From JANPII01 sp031424915 (GTDB lineage: Bacteria; Pseudomonadota; Alphaproteobacteria; Rickettsiales; Midichloriaceae): a stretch of DNA of 28,254 bases. Position 1 is the stretch's first letter. The number at the start of each line of letters is the position of its first letter. Location: contig JANPII010000130.1 in the NCBI GenBank assembly GCA_031424915.1, forward strand, positions 1 through 28,254, given 5' to 3'. A program made the position numbers and the translations under genes. Under the pieces are notes generated by a model that worked only from the letters and a program-made list of their open reading frames with translations, was not told the origin of the DNA and did not search any database. Shown here piece by piece: positions 1 through 8,413 of the stretch.

Positions 1-1037
1 CTTACTCTATCATCTACGGTTATTATTTCTACTTTCTCACGTACTACCTCTTCTATACAAATACCTTGGGCTTGCGCAAGAAGCATATATATAGAAGCTA
101 TTATTAGGGAAGTATCAATTTTGATATTAGTTATCCTATTGCTGTCACTGTGCTGTTCATTTGCTACTTCTTCGTTAAATAGCTTCATTTCTTTGGTAGT
201 AACTTCCCACTGTAGCTCATTAGGAGTATTTATATTATTAATAGGTGCAGTCTGTACCCATTTAAGGTTCAGCTTAGGAGAGGGATAGCCTCTATAAGTT
301 TTAAAATCTTTTTGCTTTTTATTTCTCCCTTTAAACTTTTGGGATTCTTTGAGGAATAGTGTTTTAATTTTAGAGCTGGTTCCGTCCTTGCTGTCTTTAA
401 GGGCAAAAACCTCATAAGTGTTCGTGGCATTTCCATCACCATCCAGTATATTTTGTGGTTCTACAAAGATCGTATTAGGGTCTCCTTGGTATGACTTAGC
501 TATAAGGCGGAGCTTAGGTTCAGTGTTACTGAAGGGATCCGCTTTTGTAGAATGATGGCAAAGCCAAAAGGCAGACAACTCACAAATTGTCTCTTTCTGT
601 ATTTTATTATTTAGTGCTTTGATACGTTTTGTATGGGAAGTTTGTTGTGGAGGACTATATTTTTTATTAATCGCAATGTCTTTATCAACTTGCTCATCAT
701 TATCATAAATTACAAAATATTGCAGCTCTTCTTTTCCGTTCCAGCCAGTATAGATTCTTAATTTGTAAGGATCATCAGGGTCATCACCGTACAAAATGTT
801 GCTAGACAACCACGCTTTCTTATCGGCTGAAAAAGCTATAAAAGAATCGAGAAACCTGCTGCCTGATTGTTTAACGCTTTCCTCTGTTATTATAGAATCG
901 CCCTTATAATCTTCAAAAAATGCTGCTAATTTTTCATCATTTACAATATCTGTTTGAAAGGCCTCAAGAGCTCTATCACTAATTCTTCCACTGGCCTTGT
1001 TTTTTATATCAACAAGAAAATCCTTACCTTTGCTCAT
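1..1037 (-). CDS. Unrecognised protein, 5' part only (C-terminus beyond left edge)
   Basis: An open frame runs from an ATG at 1037 leftward to the window edge (345 codons) without a stop. It is preceded by a clear AGAGGA ribosome site and, further up, by a promoter with a perfect -10. The N-terminus reads MSKGKDFLVDIKNKASG. The protein is hydrophilic and rich in Lys, Asp and Asn, with no signal peptide or membrane segment in the visible part. A possible landmark is YTGWNGKEELQYFVIYDND near residues 105-123. I recognise no domain. It is transcribed away from the quinone oxidoreductase cluster as its own unit. Its size, solubility and lack of housekeeping resemblance would fit a lineage-specific or effector-type protein, but that is only inference. 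Confidence 0.75.
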   Translation of the reverse strand, partial: MSKGKDFLVDIKNKASGRISDRALEAFQTDIVNDEKLAAFFEDYKGDSIITEESVKQSGSRFLDSFIAFSADKKAWLSSNILYGDDPDDPYKLRIYTGWNGKEELQYFVIYDNDEQVDKDIAINKKYSPPQQTSHTKRIKALNNKIQKETICELSAFWLCHHSTKADPFSNTEPKLRLIAKSYQGDPNTIFVEPQNILDGDGNATNTYEVFALKDSKDGTSSKIKTLFLKESQKFKGRNKKQKDFKTYRGYPSPKLNLKWVQTAPINNINTPNELQWEVTTKEMKLFNEEVANEQHSDSNRITNIKIDTSLIIASIYMLLAQAQGICIEEVVREKVEIITVDDRV

Positions 1038-1084
1038 TTCTTCCTCTTAAGGTGATATAATATTAATATATTAAAACATACAAA

Positions 1085-1113
1085 ATTATAGCATGTTTTT
1101 GGTGATTACGCAA
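1085..1113 (-). promoter_or_regulatory. Promoter of the left-edge gene
   Basis: On the minus strand, TTGCGT (1113-1108), a 17-base spacer and a perfect TATAAT (1090-1085) preceded by TG at the extended -10 position. Transcription would start near 1078, about 40 bases before the ATG at 1037. Confidence 0.5.
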
Positions 1114-1133
1114 ACAGAGATAATTATATCATT

Positions 1134-2063
1134 TTAAACCAATAATATAATTTTGCCTGTATGTTTGCGGCTCAGTAGGCGGGCATGTGCCTGTGCTGCA
1201 TCTTGAAGCGGATATGTGCTGTCTATATGTACCTTAATCTTGTCAGCTAAAACTTGAGGTAACAGGCTCTGACTAACGGCTTTGAGATAACGTGCCTTCA
1301 CCACAGCGCTTTGAGAACGCAGAGTAGTACCAATAACCATTGCATTCTTCATCAATAGTGCTCCCATAGGTAACTCTCCTATACTACCTCCCATTACAGC
1401 TATTACCACTACCCTTCCTTGTAGTCCTAATGCCTTGATGTTCTGAGGTAGGTATGGTCCCCCTAGCACATCTAACACTAAATCTGCTCCCTTACGTGCT
1501 CTAGCTGCTTGTACCCATTCATCTTCACTATAGATAAATGCTGCATCAGCTCCATATTGCTTACAAAAATCCAGCTTGGAAGTATTCCCAGCCGTAGCTA
1601 TCACATATGCTCCTTCTAGCTTTGCTACCTGTATAGCCATAGTGCCGATGCCGCTGCTGCCCCCATGTATTACAACACAAGCTCCAGCTTGATCTAGCCC
1701 ACCCTTATCTACTAATGCCATATAAGAGGTGGTAAGGGCTTCCGGCAAAGCAGCAGCATTAATAAAATCAAGCTTTGGTGGAATCTCAAAAATATGTCGC
1801 TCATCTGCTACCACATATTCACTGTAGCCTCCGCTTTCAAGCAAAGCACATACCCTATGACCAGTTTGCATTTCATAGCCCGATACCTCTAATCCTGGCA
1901 CATTGGAGCCATTGGGTGCAGGGTATAAGCCCTGTACCTGTAGCAGGTCACCACGGTTTACTCCAATAGCTGAGACTTTAATCAACACCTGGTGCTTGCT
2001 TGGAATAGGAATGGGTACTTGTGTTACTTGTAACTGACCGTTATGGATTTGTATTTGGCGCAT
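1134..2063 (-). CDS. Zinc-independent quinone oxidoreductase (MDR family)
   Basis: A 309-residue medium-chain dehydrogenase/reductase of the NAD(P)H:quinone oxidoreductase subgroup. The N-terminal GroES-like half carries VNRGDLLQVQGLYP (about 35-48) and PGLEVSGYE (56-64), both typical of this subgroup. The Rossmann half carries the nucleotide-binding GGSSGIG (134-140). The cysteine and histidine zinc ligands of alcohol dehydrogenases are not evident. Expected activity is NADPH-dependent reduction of quinones or enones in the cytosol; the true substrate cannot be read from sequence. The start codon shares one base with the stop codon of the upstream lptE-like gene (TAATG), so the two are translationally coupled. 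It is the last gene of the lipA-mreC-lptE run. Confidence 0.88.
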   Translation of the reverse strand: MRQIQIHNGQLQVTQVPIPIPSKHQVLIKVSAIGVNRGDLLQVQGLYPAPNGSNVPGLEVSGYEMQTGHRVCALLESGGYSEYVVADERHIFEIPPKLDFINAAALPEALTTSYMALVDKGGLDQAGACVVIHGGSSGIGTMAIQVAKLEGAYVIATAGNTSKLDFCKQYGADAAFIYSEDEWVQAARARKGADLVLDVLGGPYLPQNIKALGLQGRVVVIAVMGGSIGELPMGALLMKNAMVIGTTLRSQSAVVKARYLKAVSQSLLPQVLADKIKVHIDSTYPLQDAAQAHARLLSRKHTGKIILLV

Positions 2064-2593
2064 TAATTTCTACCTTTTTGAGCTAGATACGTAGCAATTG
2101 CCATTTGTACCTCAAGTGCTGCATTCCGCATTAGCTGTGCACCAATCTCTTCTTCTACTACAAAGCTAGAAAGGTGTGATTCGGTTAGGTCATAGCTATC
2201 AATTAATATAAGCTGTCCTTCAGTTAGGGAGTGTTGGTGCTGATCATATAGCTTATATTGCACTGTAAGTGATAAATGTGTGCGTGCTACCGTGGTATCT
2301 CCCTGGATTAAGGCTGCGCGCTCACCACGTTTAAAATTCAAATCCAGGCTGTATTGGGTGGGAATATCAGTAGAAGTACATATTAATCTATCATCCCAAG
2401 CTTTGGAAAATGCTCGTTCTAAGCTTACACGCTTATGGGAGGGTATATCACCTTGAGATATCTTATTTAATTTAATCCCACATGCTATGTCTTGTCGGTT
2501 ATATAAAGGCTGAACGCTGCAGGCAGCTAGAATAATGCCGCCTACTGTACAAACTAATAACCTTTGTAACTTCTCTTTTAACATTTTTGTCAC
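2063..2593 (-). CDS. lptE: LPS-assembly lipoprotein, LptE-like
   Basis: A 176-residue lipoprotein. A short hydrophobic signal segment (about residues 11-24) ends in the lipobox LAAC with the acylated cysteine at 25, followed by SVQPLYN, close to the C-G/S-F/V-x-PLY start of alphaproteobacterial LptE proteins. The rest is a mixed alpha/beta domain with repeated TTVARTHLSLTVQYKLYD-like strands. LptE plugs the LptD barrel in the outer membrane and helps insert LPS, which agrees with the lipid A genes elsewhere in the window. In many alphaproteobacteria this gene neighbours leuS and holA; here it lies between mreC and an oxidoreductase, while holA is 20 kb away. The family is very divergent, so the call rests on the N-terminus and length. 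Confidence 0.72.
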   Translation of the reverse strand: MTKMLKEKLQRLLVCTVGGIILAACSVQPLYNRQDIACGIKLNKISQGDIPSHKRVSLERAFSKAWDDRLICTSTDIPTQYSLDLNFKRGERAALIQGDTTVARTHLSLTVQYKLYDQHQHSLTEGQLILIDSYDLTESHLSSFVVEEEIGAQLMRNAALEVQMAIATYLAQKGRN

Positions 2594-2660
2594 GTCAAAA
2601 CTCTTATAGATACTTTGAAGTTTAATTTAAGGTAGCTCACGAAAGCTAGGTTCCAGTTTT

Positions 2661-3488
2661 CTATCCCTCTTCCTTTTGGATTCCTACCAAAGCATAATCC
2701 AACTTATGCCATTGCACTGATGATTCAAGGTATAGTTCATCTTCATACTCTATTAACTTGCCAACATATAAGCCATAAGGCAAGGTGCCCCCTTCCCCTG
2801 CAGTTAAGGCTATTTCTTTCTGATATTCATTGCTTATAAGGTACTTCAGGTTTAACATTCCACTGCCGCTAGCATCCCCCATAGCTACTGCTTTGCGTCT
2901 AGAGACCGATAATACTACTGGCACTTTAGAATGAGGATCATTTAAGGTCATCACCCAAGCTGCGTGCTGGCTAGCATTAAACACTTGGCCAATTAACCCT
3001 TCTTGATTAAATACAGCAGCACCATCTTTTATTCCATCTTTGGTGCCGGCTCCAATCAATAAACGATGACCCCCAGCTCCTCTGCTATGTCCTAAAATCC
3101 GCACGGCGATGGTATGAAAGGTATTATGCTCATGCAGATGTAAGAGTTGCTTAAGTTGTTGGGTTTCAGCGAGTAGTGCAGCAATTTGTATATCTGCTTC
3201 TATAGGATTGTATGTTACCTCAGCTTGTAGCTCACCTTCTTGTAAATGGTGATAATTAGTACCTCTAAGCCATGACATAAGGCTATGAAAAGGTTGATAT
3301 ATATTTACTGCTGCGCCATCTATGTAATCACGGAGTTTTATCTTTTGTCCATGCAATAGAATTATAGATAGTCCTAAGAAGACAATAAATATTATAATAC
3401 GCAACCGTTGCCATAAATATCTTGTACTATTTATGGCATCACTCCATTTGCTTATAGATGCGGCTTTACGTTGTCCTACTTTATTCAT
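2661..3488 (-). CDS. mreC: Rod shape-determining protein MreC
   Basis: A 275-residue bitopic inner-membrane protein. A cytoplasmic basic N-terminus is followed by a membrane segment at about 31-46, a short helical region rich in Gln/Leu (about 100-120), and the periplasmic MreC beta-domains. Characteristic stretches are GAGTKDGIKDGAAVFNQEGLIGQV and WVMTLNDPHSKVPV. MreC links cytoplasmic MreB to the elongation-specific peptidoglycan synthases PBP2/RodA. Its ATG overlaps the lipA stop by eight bases (ATGAATAA), so it is coupled to lipA. mreB and mreD are not in this window, so the usual mreBCD operon is broken up here, assuming they exist elsewhere. Confidence 0.9.
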   Translation of the reverse strand: MNKVGQRKAASISKWSDAINSTRYLWQRLRIIIFIVFLGLSIILLHGQKIKLRDYIDGAAVNIYQPFHSLMSWLRGTNYHHLQEGELQAEVTYNPIEADIQIAALLAETQQLKQLLHLHEHNTFHTIAVRILGHSRGAGGHRLLIGAGTKDGIKDGAAVFNQEGLIGQVFNASQHAAWVMTLNDPHSKVPVVLSVSRRKAVAMGDASGSGMLNLKYLISNEYQKEIALTAGEGGTLPYGLYVGKLIEYEDELYLESSVQWHKLDYALVGIQKEEG

Positions 3489-4431
3489 TTGCAGCTAAAC
3501 GTTGTAGTTGTAATTTAGAGAAATCTTCCCCGGCATGATATGATGAGCGGGTAAGAGGGCTAGCAGAAACCATTAAGAAGCCCTTAACCCTGGCTATGCG
3601 TGCATAGTAGTCAAACTCGTCAGGATGAACATAACGCTCTACATTAGCATGAGTTGGAGTAGGCTGTAAGTACTGACCTATGGTCATGAAGTCTACATCT
3701 GCTGCGCGCAAGTCATCCATTACCTGTAGTACTTCTTCTGCAGTTTCTCCTAGGCCAACCATTATACCAGACTTAGTAAAGATATTAGGATTCAGATGCT
3801 TTACTCGATGCAGCAAATTCAACGAGTGGAAATAGCGGGCACCAGGGCGAATGCGTTGATATAAAGAAGGCACTGTTTCAATGTTATGGTTATAAACATC
3901 AGGACAGGCTTCAACTACTTTTTCTACCGCCCCATCTTTCCGCAAAAAGTCTGGAGTTAGAATCTCAATAGTAGTGCCTGGGGCTTGTTGGCGTATCTTA
4001 TGAATACATGAAACAAAGTGGGCAGCGCCTCCATCTGGTAAGTCATCACGATCTACCGAGGTAATCACCACATGCTTTAGGCCCAGCTTACGCACCGCTT
4101 CAGCAATGTTATCTGGCTCGTGCGGATCTAATTTATCAGGCATACCAGTTTCAATATTACAGAAACGGCAGGATCTAGTACACACACTGCCCAAGATCAT
4201 AAAGGTGGCATGTTTCTTTTGCCAGCACTCACCAATATTAGGACATGCGGCCTCTTCGCATACGGTATTTAGCTTATACTTGCGAGCGAGGTCATGTACT
4301 TCCTGGAACTCCTTGGAAGTAGGGGCCTTCACACGGATCCACTCTGGCTTACGTGGCCTCTTATCTTGATTGGCTGGGATTAATGTCTCCTGCACGTTCA
4401 CAACTTTTTTACTTATCCAATATGCTAGCAT
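3481..4431 (-). CDS. lipA: Lipoyl synthase LipA
   Basis: A radical-SAM enzyme that inserts two sulfurs into protein-bound octanoyl groups to make lipoate, needed by the pyruvate dehydrogenase complex whose E1 genes are at the other end of the window. Both cluster motifs are intact: the auxiliary cluster CEEAACPNIGEC (C-x4-C-x5-C) and the radical-SAM cluster CTRSCRFC (C-x3-C-x2-C). The C-terminal RSSY serine-ligand motif is also present. I prefer the ATG at 4431 (316 residues), which has GGAG ten bases upstream. The frame is open nine codons further to a TTG at 4458, which lacks a good ribosome site. It is the first gene of the lipA-mreC-lptE-oxidoreductase run. Confidence 0.95.
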   Translation of the reverse strand: MLAYWISKKVVNVQETLIPANQDKRPRKPEWIRVKAPTSKEFQEVHDLARKYKLNTVCEEAACPNIGECWQKKHATFMILGSVCTRSCRFCNIETGMPDKLDPHEPDNIAEAVRKLGLKHVVITSVDRDDLPDGGAAHFVSCIHKIRQQAPGTTIEILTPDFLRKDGAVEKVVEACPDVYNHNIETVPSLYQRIRPGARYFHSLNLLHRVKHLNPNIFTKSGIMVGLGETAEEVLQVMDDLRAADVDFMTIGQYLQPTPTHANVERYVHPDEFDYYARIARVKGFLMVSASPLTRSSYHAGEDFSKLQLQRLAANE

Positions 4432-4472
4432 TTTATAATATCTCCAAGCGGAAGGCAAACGTTCTTTTACTC

Positions 4473-4501
4473 TTGCCTGAGACTATATTAAATACTCTAA
4501 T
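4473..4501 (+). promoter_or_regulatory. Possible promoter for the AsmA-like gene
   Basis: TTGCCT (4473-4478), a 17-base spacer and TCTAAT (4496-4501, five of six consensus bases) in the AT-rich divergent gap between lipA and the AsmA-like gene. The TTG at 4564 would lie about 55 bases downstream of the start site. The match is moderate and by eye. Confidence 0.35.
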
Positions 4502-4563
4502 ATTAAATATAATAAGAAGAGCGCAGGTGAAATATCGAAATCCTTATTACATTATTAGCGGAA

Positions 4564-5793
4564 TTGCTAGGACCGCTTTTTTTAGCAGTTATTACTCCGC
4601 TTATAAACATTCTATTACTACTGCTATCTTTGATATTTAATTGTTTTGAGCTGCCGCTTTATAGGTCTTCAAGATTAGCAGCTCAGGATGCTAATGAAGG
4701 CGGAATTGTAACTACGCTAGGACATGTGCTACATAAACTACATAAGCCCTTGGGAGCTTTGTTTGGGGTTATTATTGTCCTATTATTAGCAGCAAATTTC
4801 TTGTATTTTGAACCAACTATGCGATGGGTGGCAGAGAGCATGCACAAAAGAACGGGCACAAAGATAGAATTTTCTGCCGTGGGAGGCAATATCTTTACTG
4901 GCCACTTCAGCTTCCATAATCTTAGCGTCAAGAAGGCGAATAATGCAGAATCGAGCTTTGATATAATCGCTGATAAAGTTGAGATAGATCTAGATATGTT
5001 GAGCCTTGTTTTTAGGCCAATAAAAATTAATAAACTCAATATAAGTGGCATAATAGGGGAGATTGACCATAAGCGTCCTAGCCACAAGACTCACACTACA
5101 GGCAAACCTAAAGTTGCGCGCCATTTCATAATACAGGACCTAGAACTGAACAATATCAAGCTATCTGTCTCTCAAGATAGTAATGCTATAGTGAAATTCC
5201 TATTCCAAAAAATTCAAAGCAAGCTGTTTCGGAGTGAATATGCTATTTTTGACACATTTTTTAATTCTAATGTTGAAGGAACAATAGATGGCTCAAGCAT
5301 CGAGATATCTACTCAGCACTTAGCTTCTGGATATGAATCAATGTGGAATATAGTTGATTTGCCTGCAGATACTATTAGAAAATTCATAAAGAAGGCACCA
5401 TTTAATTGGCTTAATGGAGGTGCTGTCTCTGTCAAAGCTACAAGTAAATGGCAGAATTCAGATGTACATATGGACTGGAGGGTAATAACTCAAAAAGTGC
5501 ATTTAGCTCCTCCTGATGACATTAATCCTGTGAAAAACCTTCTTACCCTTACTATTGCTCAGTATATTGATAGTAAGGGCGGTGATGTGGATTTGCATTT
5601 TGCTTTAGTATTAGACCAGCACAAGTTTAAAAATACGGCTTCTTTGGATGCAGCAGAATTATGGACTGCTATCATAAGTAGTGTGGCTAAGACACTGGCA
5701 GAAAACAATCCCCAGAAAGCTATGCAGCTTAAGCAAGATTTTGATAGTAAAGTAGAGGGTTTTAAAAGTTTTCTGAATAAAAATCATAAATAA
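4564..5793 (+). CDS. AsmA-like inner-membrane/periplasmic protein
   Basis: A protein of about 409 residues with two strongly hydrophobic segments near its start (about 3-28 and 64-81), followed by a long periplasmic-type beta-rich region. The stretch after the second segment (FSAVGGNIFTGHFSFHNLSV, then VEIDLDMLSLVFRPIKINKL) has the 'G-N-x-F-x-G-x-x-x-x-x-L' and alternating hydrophobic pattern of the AsmA/TamB/YhdP N-terminal repeat, whose members bridge the periplasm and move phospholipids. At about 400 residues it is much shorter than most AsmA proteins. The start is unclear: the frame opens after a TGA at 4528, the first usable conventional start is TTG at 4564, and GCGGAA lies too close to it to be a good ribosome site. 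The function is by resemblance only. Confidence 0.6.
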   Translation: MLGPLFLAVITPLINILLLLLSLIFNCFELPLYRSSRLAAQDANEGGIVTTLGHVLHKLHKPLGALFGVIIVLLLAANFLYFEPTMRWVAESMHKRTGTKIEFSAVGGNIFTGHFSFHNLSVKKANNAESSFDIIADKVEIDLDMLSLVFRPIKINKLNISGIIGEIDHKRPSHKTHTTGKPKVARHFIIQDLELNNIKLSVSQDSNAIVKFLFQKIQSKLFRSEYAIFDTFFNSNVEGTIDGSSIEISTQHLASGYESMWNIVDLPADTIRKFIKKAPFNWLNGGAVSVKATSKWQNSDVHMDWRVITQKVHLAPPDDINPVKNLLTLTIAQYIDSKGGDVDLHFALVLDQHKFKNTASLDAAELWTAIISSVAKTLAENNPQKAMQLKQDFDSKVEGFKSFLNKNHK

Positions 5794-5883
5794 TGCTGCT
5801 CATGCTCTTGGTCTCAAACTACAGTATCAGATTAAAGTTTCTACTTATTCAAGCTTATAAACGTGTTTTGCCCGAAAGTCTGG

Positions 5884-5901
5884 AGTGCCTTAAGCACTCT
5901 C
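5884..5901 (+). other. Small inverted repeat upstream of the tautomerase-tolB operon
   Basis: GAGTGC, a five-base loop and GCACTC form a short perfect hairpin, immediately followed by a perfect TTGACA (5905-5910). No good -10 lies 16-18 bases downstream of that hexamer (TACTCT at 17 is poor). The arrangement may be the operon's control region or the 3' end of the AsmA-like transcript. There is no T-run, so it is not a canonical terminator. Confidence 0.25.
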
Positions 5902-5963
5902 CTCTTGACATTATATGCACCTATTAATACTCTGGTGCAAAATTACTATTTAGGAAGATAAGC

Positions 5964-6155
5964 ATGCCTATTATAAATATTCAGTTGTTAGCAGGGCGTA
6001 ATGAAGAGCAAAAACGTAAGCTTGTCAAAGAGGTAACGGATGCAGTATGTAGGGCTCTTGATCATAAGCCGGAATCAGTACGGATAATTCTCTCCGATAT
6101 GCAACCGTGCGATTATGCTGTGGGTGGTGTTTTAAAAAAAGATGAGGTGAAGTAA
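5964..6155 (+). CDS. 4-oxalocrotonate tautomerase family protein
   Basis: A 63-residue protein starting MPIINIQLLAGR, which leaves proline as the N-terminal residue after Met removal. Pro-1 is the catalytic base of the tautomerase superfamily. Length, the EEQKRKLVKEVTDAV helix and the VRIILSDM strand fit the small 4-OT subfamily, which assembles as hexamers. AGGA precedes the ATG by nine bases. It is followed after one base by tolB, whose ribosome site (GAGGTGA) lies inside this gene, so the two are co-transcribed. The substrate is unknown; no aromatic catabolism genes are near, so the activity is probably a promiscuous or non-catabolic keto-enol tautomerisation. Confidence 0.9.
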   Translation: MPIINIQLLAGRNEEQKRKLVKEVTDAVCRALDHKPESVRIILSDMQPCDYAVGGVLKKDEVK

Positions 6156-6156
6156 C

Positions 6157-7455
6157 ATGCGTCAGTTTACTATTTCGATATTTATAGTGTGTGGCATATT
6201 GATGCAAACAGCACAGGCTGCACTTAGGGTTGATATTACTCAAGGTAATATAGAGCCGCTGCCTCTTGCTATTGGCACATTTGAAGGAGCAGGGGAGGGG
6301 CTGCAGAGTATAGCTGCACAGATCTCTGAGGTGGTAAAAAACGACTTACAAAGCTGTGGCTTATTTCGCGCTATTGATAGAGCCTCTTTCCTCGAAAAGC
6401 CGAGTGTGTTGAAAACTCCTGAGTACTCTAGCTGGCGTAAACTGCAGGCAGCAGGGGTGATAGCAGGTCGCGTGGAAGGCTCGCCCAGTGCAATGAAGGT
6501 AGAGTTCCGTATGTGGGACCCATACTCCGAGACTTTGGTTGGCGGTATGGTATTTCGTGCAGCAGACCAGGGGTGGCGTAGAATTGCTCATAAAATAGCT
6601 GATCAGATTTATAAACAAGTGACTAAAGAAGAAGGATTTTTTGATACCCGTATCCTCTTAATTGCTGAAAATGGCCCAGCAAAAAAGCGTGTAAAACGCC
6701 TGGCAATTATGGATCAAGATGGAGCTAATTATCGTGTTTTAACGAATGGTCGTAGTTTAGCTTTAAGCCCCTGGTTTGATTTAAAACATCAGCGTGCGGT
6801 TTATGTATCCTATCAGCAGCACATCCCTAAGGTATTTTTGCTGGATATTAATAGTGGCAGACAAAGCGTAGTAGGCAATATTAAGGGTATGTCATTTGCT
6901 CCACGTATTTCTCCTGACGGCAATTATGTGGTTATGTCGGTGGCGGCAAAAGGGACTACCAATTTGTATGAAGTAGATCTATCTAGTGGGTTTACCAATC
7001 AGTTGACTAATGATCCGGGAGTTATTAGCACTTCACCGGCTTATTCGCCAGATGGACAACATATAGTATTTAACTCAGACCGTGGTGGCAGCCGACAAAT
7101 CTATGCCATGGACCGAGATGGCGCTGGAATCAAAAGGATCAGCCATGGAGCAGGAGTTTATGCTACCCCAATCTGGTCGCCACGTGGTGATTATATAGCT
7201 TTTACTAAGATACGTGACGGTATGTTCCATCTTGGGGTGATGCGTCCTGATGGAAGTGGCGAACGTATTATTACCTCGGATTGGCTGATTGAGCGACCAT
7301 CTTGGGCCCCTAATGGCATGGCACTTATATACTCTAAGCAGCGTCGTGGTGGGCCAAAGCAGCTATACGCAATCGATATTACTGGCTACCATGAGCGAAT
7401 GGTACCAACTCCAACGGAAGCAACTGACCCTGCGTGGTCTCCCCTCTTAGGTTAA
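6157..7455 (+). CDS. tolB: Tol-Pal system protein TolB
   Basis: A 432-residue periplasmic protein with a Sec signal peptide (MRQFTISIFIVCGILMQTAQA, cut near 21). An N-terminal domain (about 22-160) is followed by a six-bladed beta-propeller of PD40 repeats, recognisable from repeated S-P-D-G/S-P-x-G-x-x-I-x-F units such as SPDGQHIVFNSDRGG and SPRGDYIAFTK. TolB binds Pal and TolA and links inner-membrane force generation to outer-membrane constriction at division. The length is normal. It sits in a tautomerase-tolB-dapB operon with one- and three-base gaps. The usual partners tolQ, tolR, tolA and pal are not in the window. Confidence 0.95.
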   Translation: MRQFTISIFIVCGILMQTAQAALRVDITQGNIEPLPLAIGTFEGAGEGLQSIAAQISEVVKNDLQSCGLFRAIDRASFLEKPSVLKTPEYSSWRKLQAAGVIAGRVEGSPSAMKVEFRMWDPYSETLVGGMVFRAADQGWRRIAHKIADQIYKQVTKEEGFFDTRILLIAENGPAKKRVKRLAIMDQDGANYRVLTNGRSLALSPWFDLKHQRAVYVSYQQHIPKVFLLDINSGRQSVVGNIKGMSFAPRISPDGNYVVMSVAAKGTTNLYEVDLSSGFTNQLTNDPGVISTSPAYSPDGQHIVFNSDRGGSRQIYAMDRDGAGIKRISHGAGVYATPIWSPRGDYIAFTKIRDGMFHLGVMRPDGSGERIITSDWLIERPSWAPNGMALIYSKQRRGGPKQLYAIDITGYHERMVPTPTEATDPAWSPLLG

Positions 7456-7458
7456 GCT

Positions 7459-8268
7459 ATGCTCAAGATACTTATTGCAGGTGCTGCGGGTCGAATGGGA
7501 CGTGAGCTTCTACGCTATGGACTTACGCATAAAGAGGTGCAAATAGTAGGTGGCACTGTTTCAGCACATAGCCCTGCGCAAGGCCAAGATATAGCCCAAG
7601 TGTTGCATCTAAAAGAGGATGTGGGTATTTTATGCAGTCATGATCTGGAGCAATCATTACTTGAAACTGATGTGGTAATTGACTTTACTGCCCCTGATTA
7701 TTCTATGCAAATAGCTCAACTTTGCGCACAACATGCGCGCATACATGTATGTGGCACTACTGGCTTTAGCGAAGAGCAATTATCTCAACTACATGAATAT
7801 GCGCAAATGACGCGTATACTATGGTCTTCAAACATGTCTTTGGGGGTGAATGTAATGGCTCGAGTTGTGCAAGAATGTGCTGCGAAATTAGGTGCTGATT
7901 TTGATATAGAGGTGCTGGAGATGCATCATCGCAATAAAGTAGATGCGCCCTCAGGAACAGCCATAATGCTAGGTAAGGCTGCATCGAAAGGGCGAGGGGT
8001 GGAGTTAGAAAAGCACGCGGTATGGGAAAGATATGGCCATACCGGCCCACGCCAAGACGGGAGTATTGGCTTTGCCACATTACGCGGGGGTGGAGTTGTA
8101 GGCGAGCATACAGTGATGTTTACCTCTGCGCATGAGCAGATATCGATCAACCACCGGGCTTTTGGCCGCCAACTTTTTACCCCTGGTGCTTATAAAGCTG
8201 CTCTGTGGCTTGCTCGTCAACCGGCTGGCTGCCTCTATAGTATGGCAGATGTAGTGGAGCGTAGATAA
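7459..8268 (+). CDS. dapB: 4-hydroxy-tetrahydrodipicolinate reductase DapB
   Basis: A 269-residue NAD(P)H-dependent reductase of the lysine/meso-diaminopimelate pathway, supplying the cross-linking residue of peptidoglycan. The N-terminal dinucleotide-binding loop GAAGRMG (8-14) and the family signature EMHHRNKVDAPSGTA (154-168, with H156/H157 and K160 as the active-site residues) are intact. The length matches the family. The ATG is three bases after the tolB stop with AGG just upstream, so it is the last gene of the operon. Keeping it agrees with an organism that still makes peptidoglycan. Confidence 0.95.
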   Translation: MLKILIAGAAGRMGRELLRYGLTHKEVQIVGGTVSAHSPAQGQDIAQVLHLKEDVGILCSHDLEQSLLETDVVIDFTAPDYSMQIAQLCAQHARIHVCGTTGFSEEQLSQLHEYAQMTRILWSSNMSLGVNVMARVVQECAAKLGADFDIEVLEMHHRNKVDAPSGTAIMLGKAASKGRGVELEKHAVWERYGHTGPRQDGSIGFATLRGGGVVGEHTVMFTSAHEQISINHRAFGRQLFTPGAYKAALWLARQPAGCLYSMADVVERR

Positions 8269-8271
8269 TTT

Positions 8272-8299
8272 CGCTTAAGTTGGAGCCATTATTTAAGCG
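8272..8299 (+). terminator. Weak hairpin after dapB
   Basis: CGCTTAA and TTAAGCG form a seven-base perfect stem around a 14-base loop, four bases beyond the dapB stop. No T-run follows, so termination here is uncertain. Confidence 0.25.
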
Positions 8300-8351
8300 G
8301 AATGCTGCTTATTATGCAAGACATCAATCATAAGATTGGTATATTTGCTTA

Positions 8352-8378
8352 TTGACATTAGGACAATTAAATCATAAT
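8352..8378 (+). promoter_or_regulatory. Promoter of the small secreted ORF pair
   Basis: A perfect TTGACA (8352-8357) and CATAAT (8373-8378, five of six) with a short 15-base spacer, about 35 bases before the ATG at 8414. Confidence 0.35.
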
Positions 8379-8413
8379 AGTTTCTTATACTATAAAAATA
8401 CCAAGAGGTTTAT

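Noticed and set aside
4353..4640. Plus-strand 95-codon open frame across the lipA start
   Set aside because: It is antisense to lipA and its divergent promoter region, has no family resemblance and overlaps the AsmA-like gene start.
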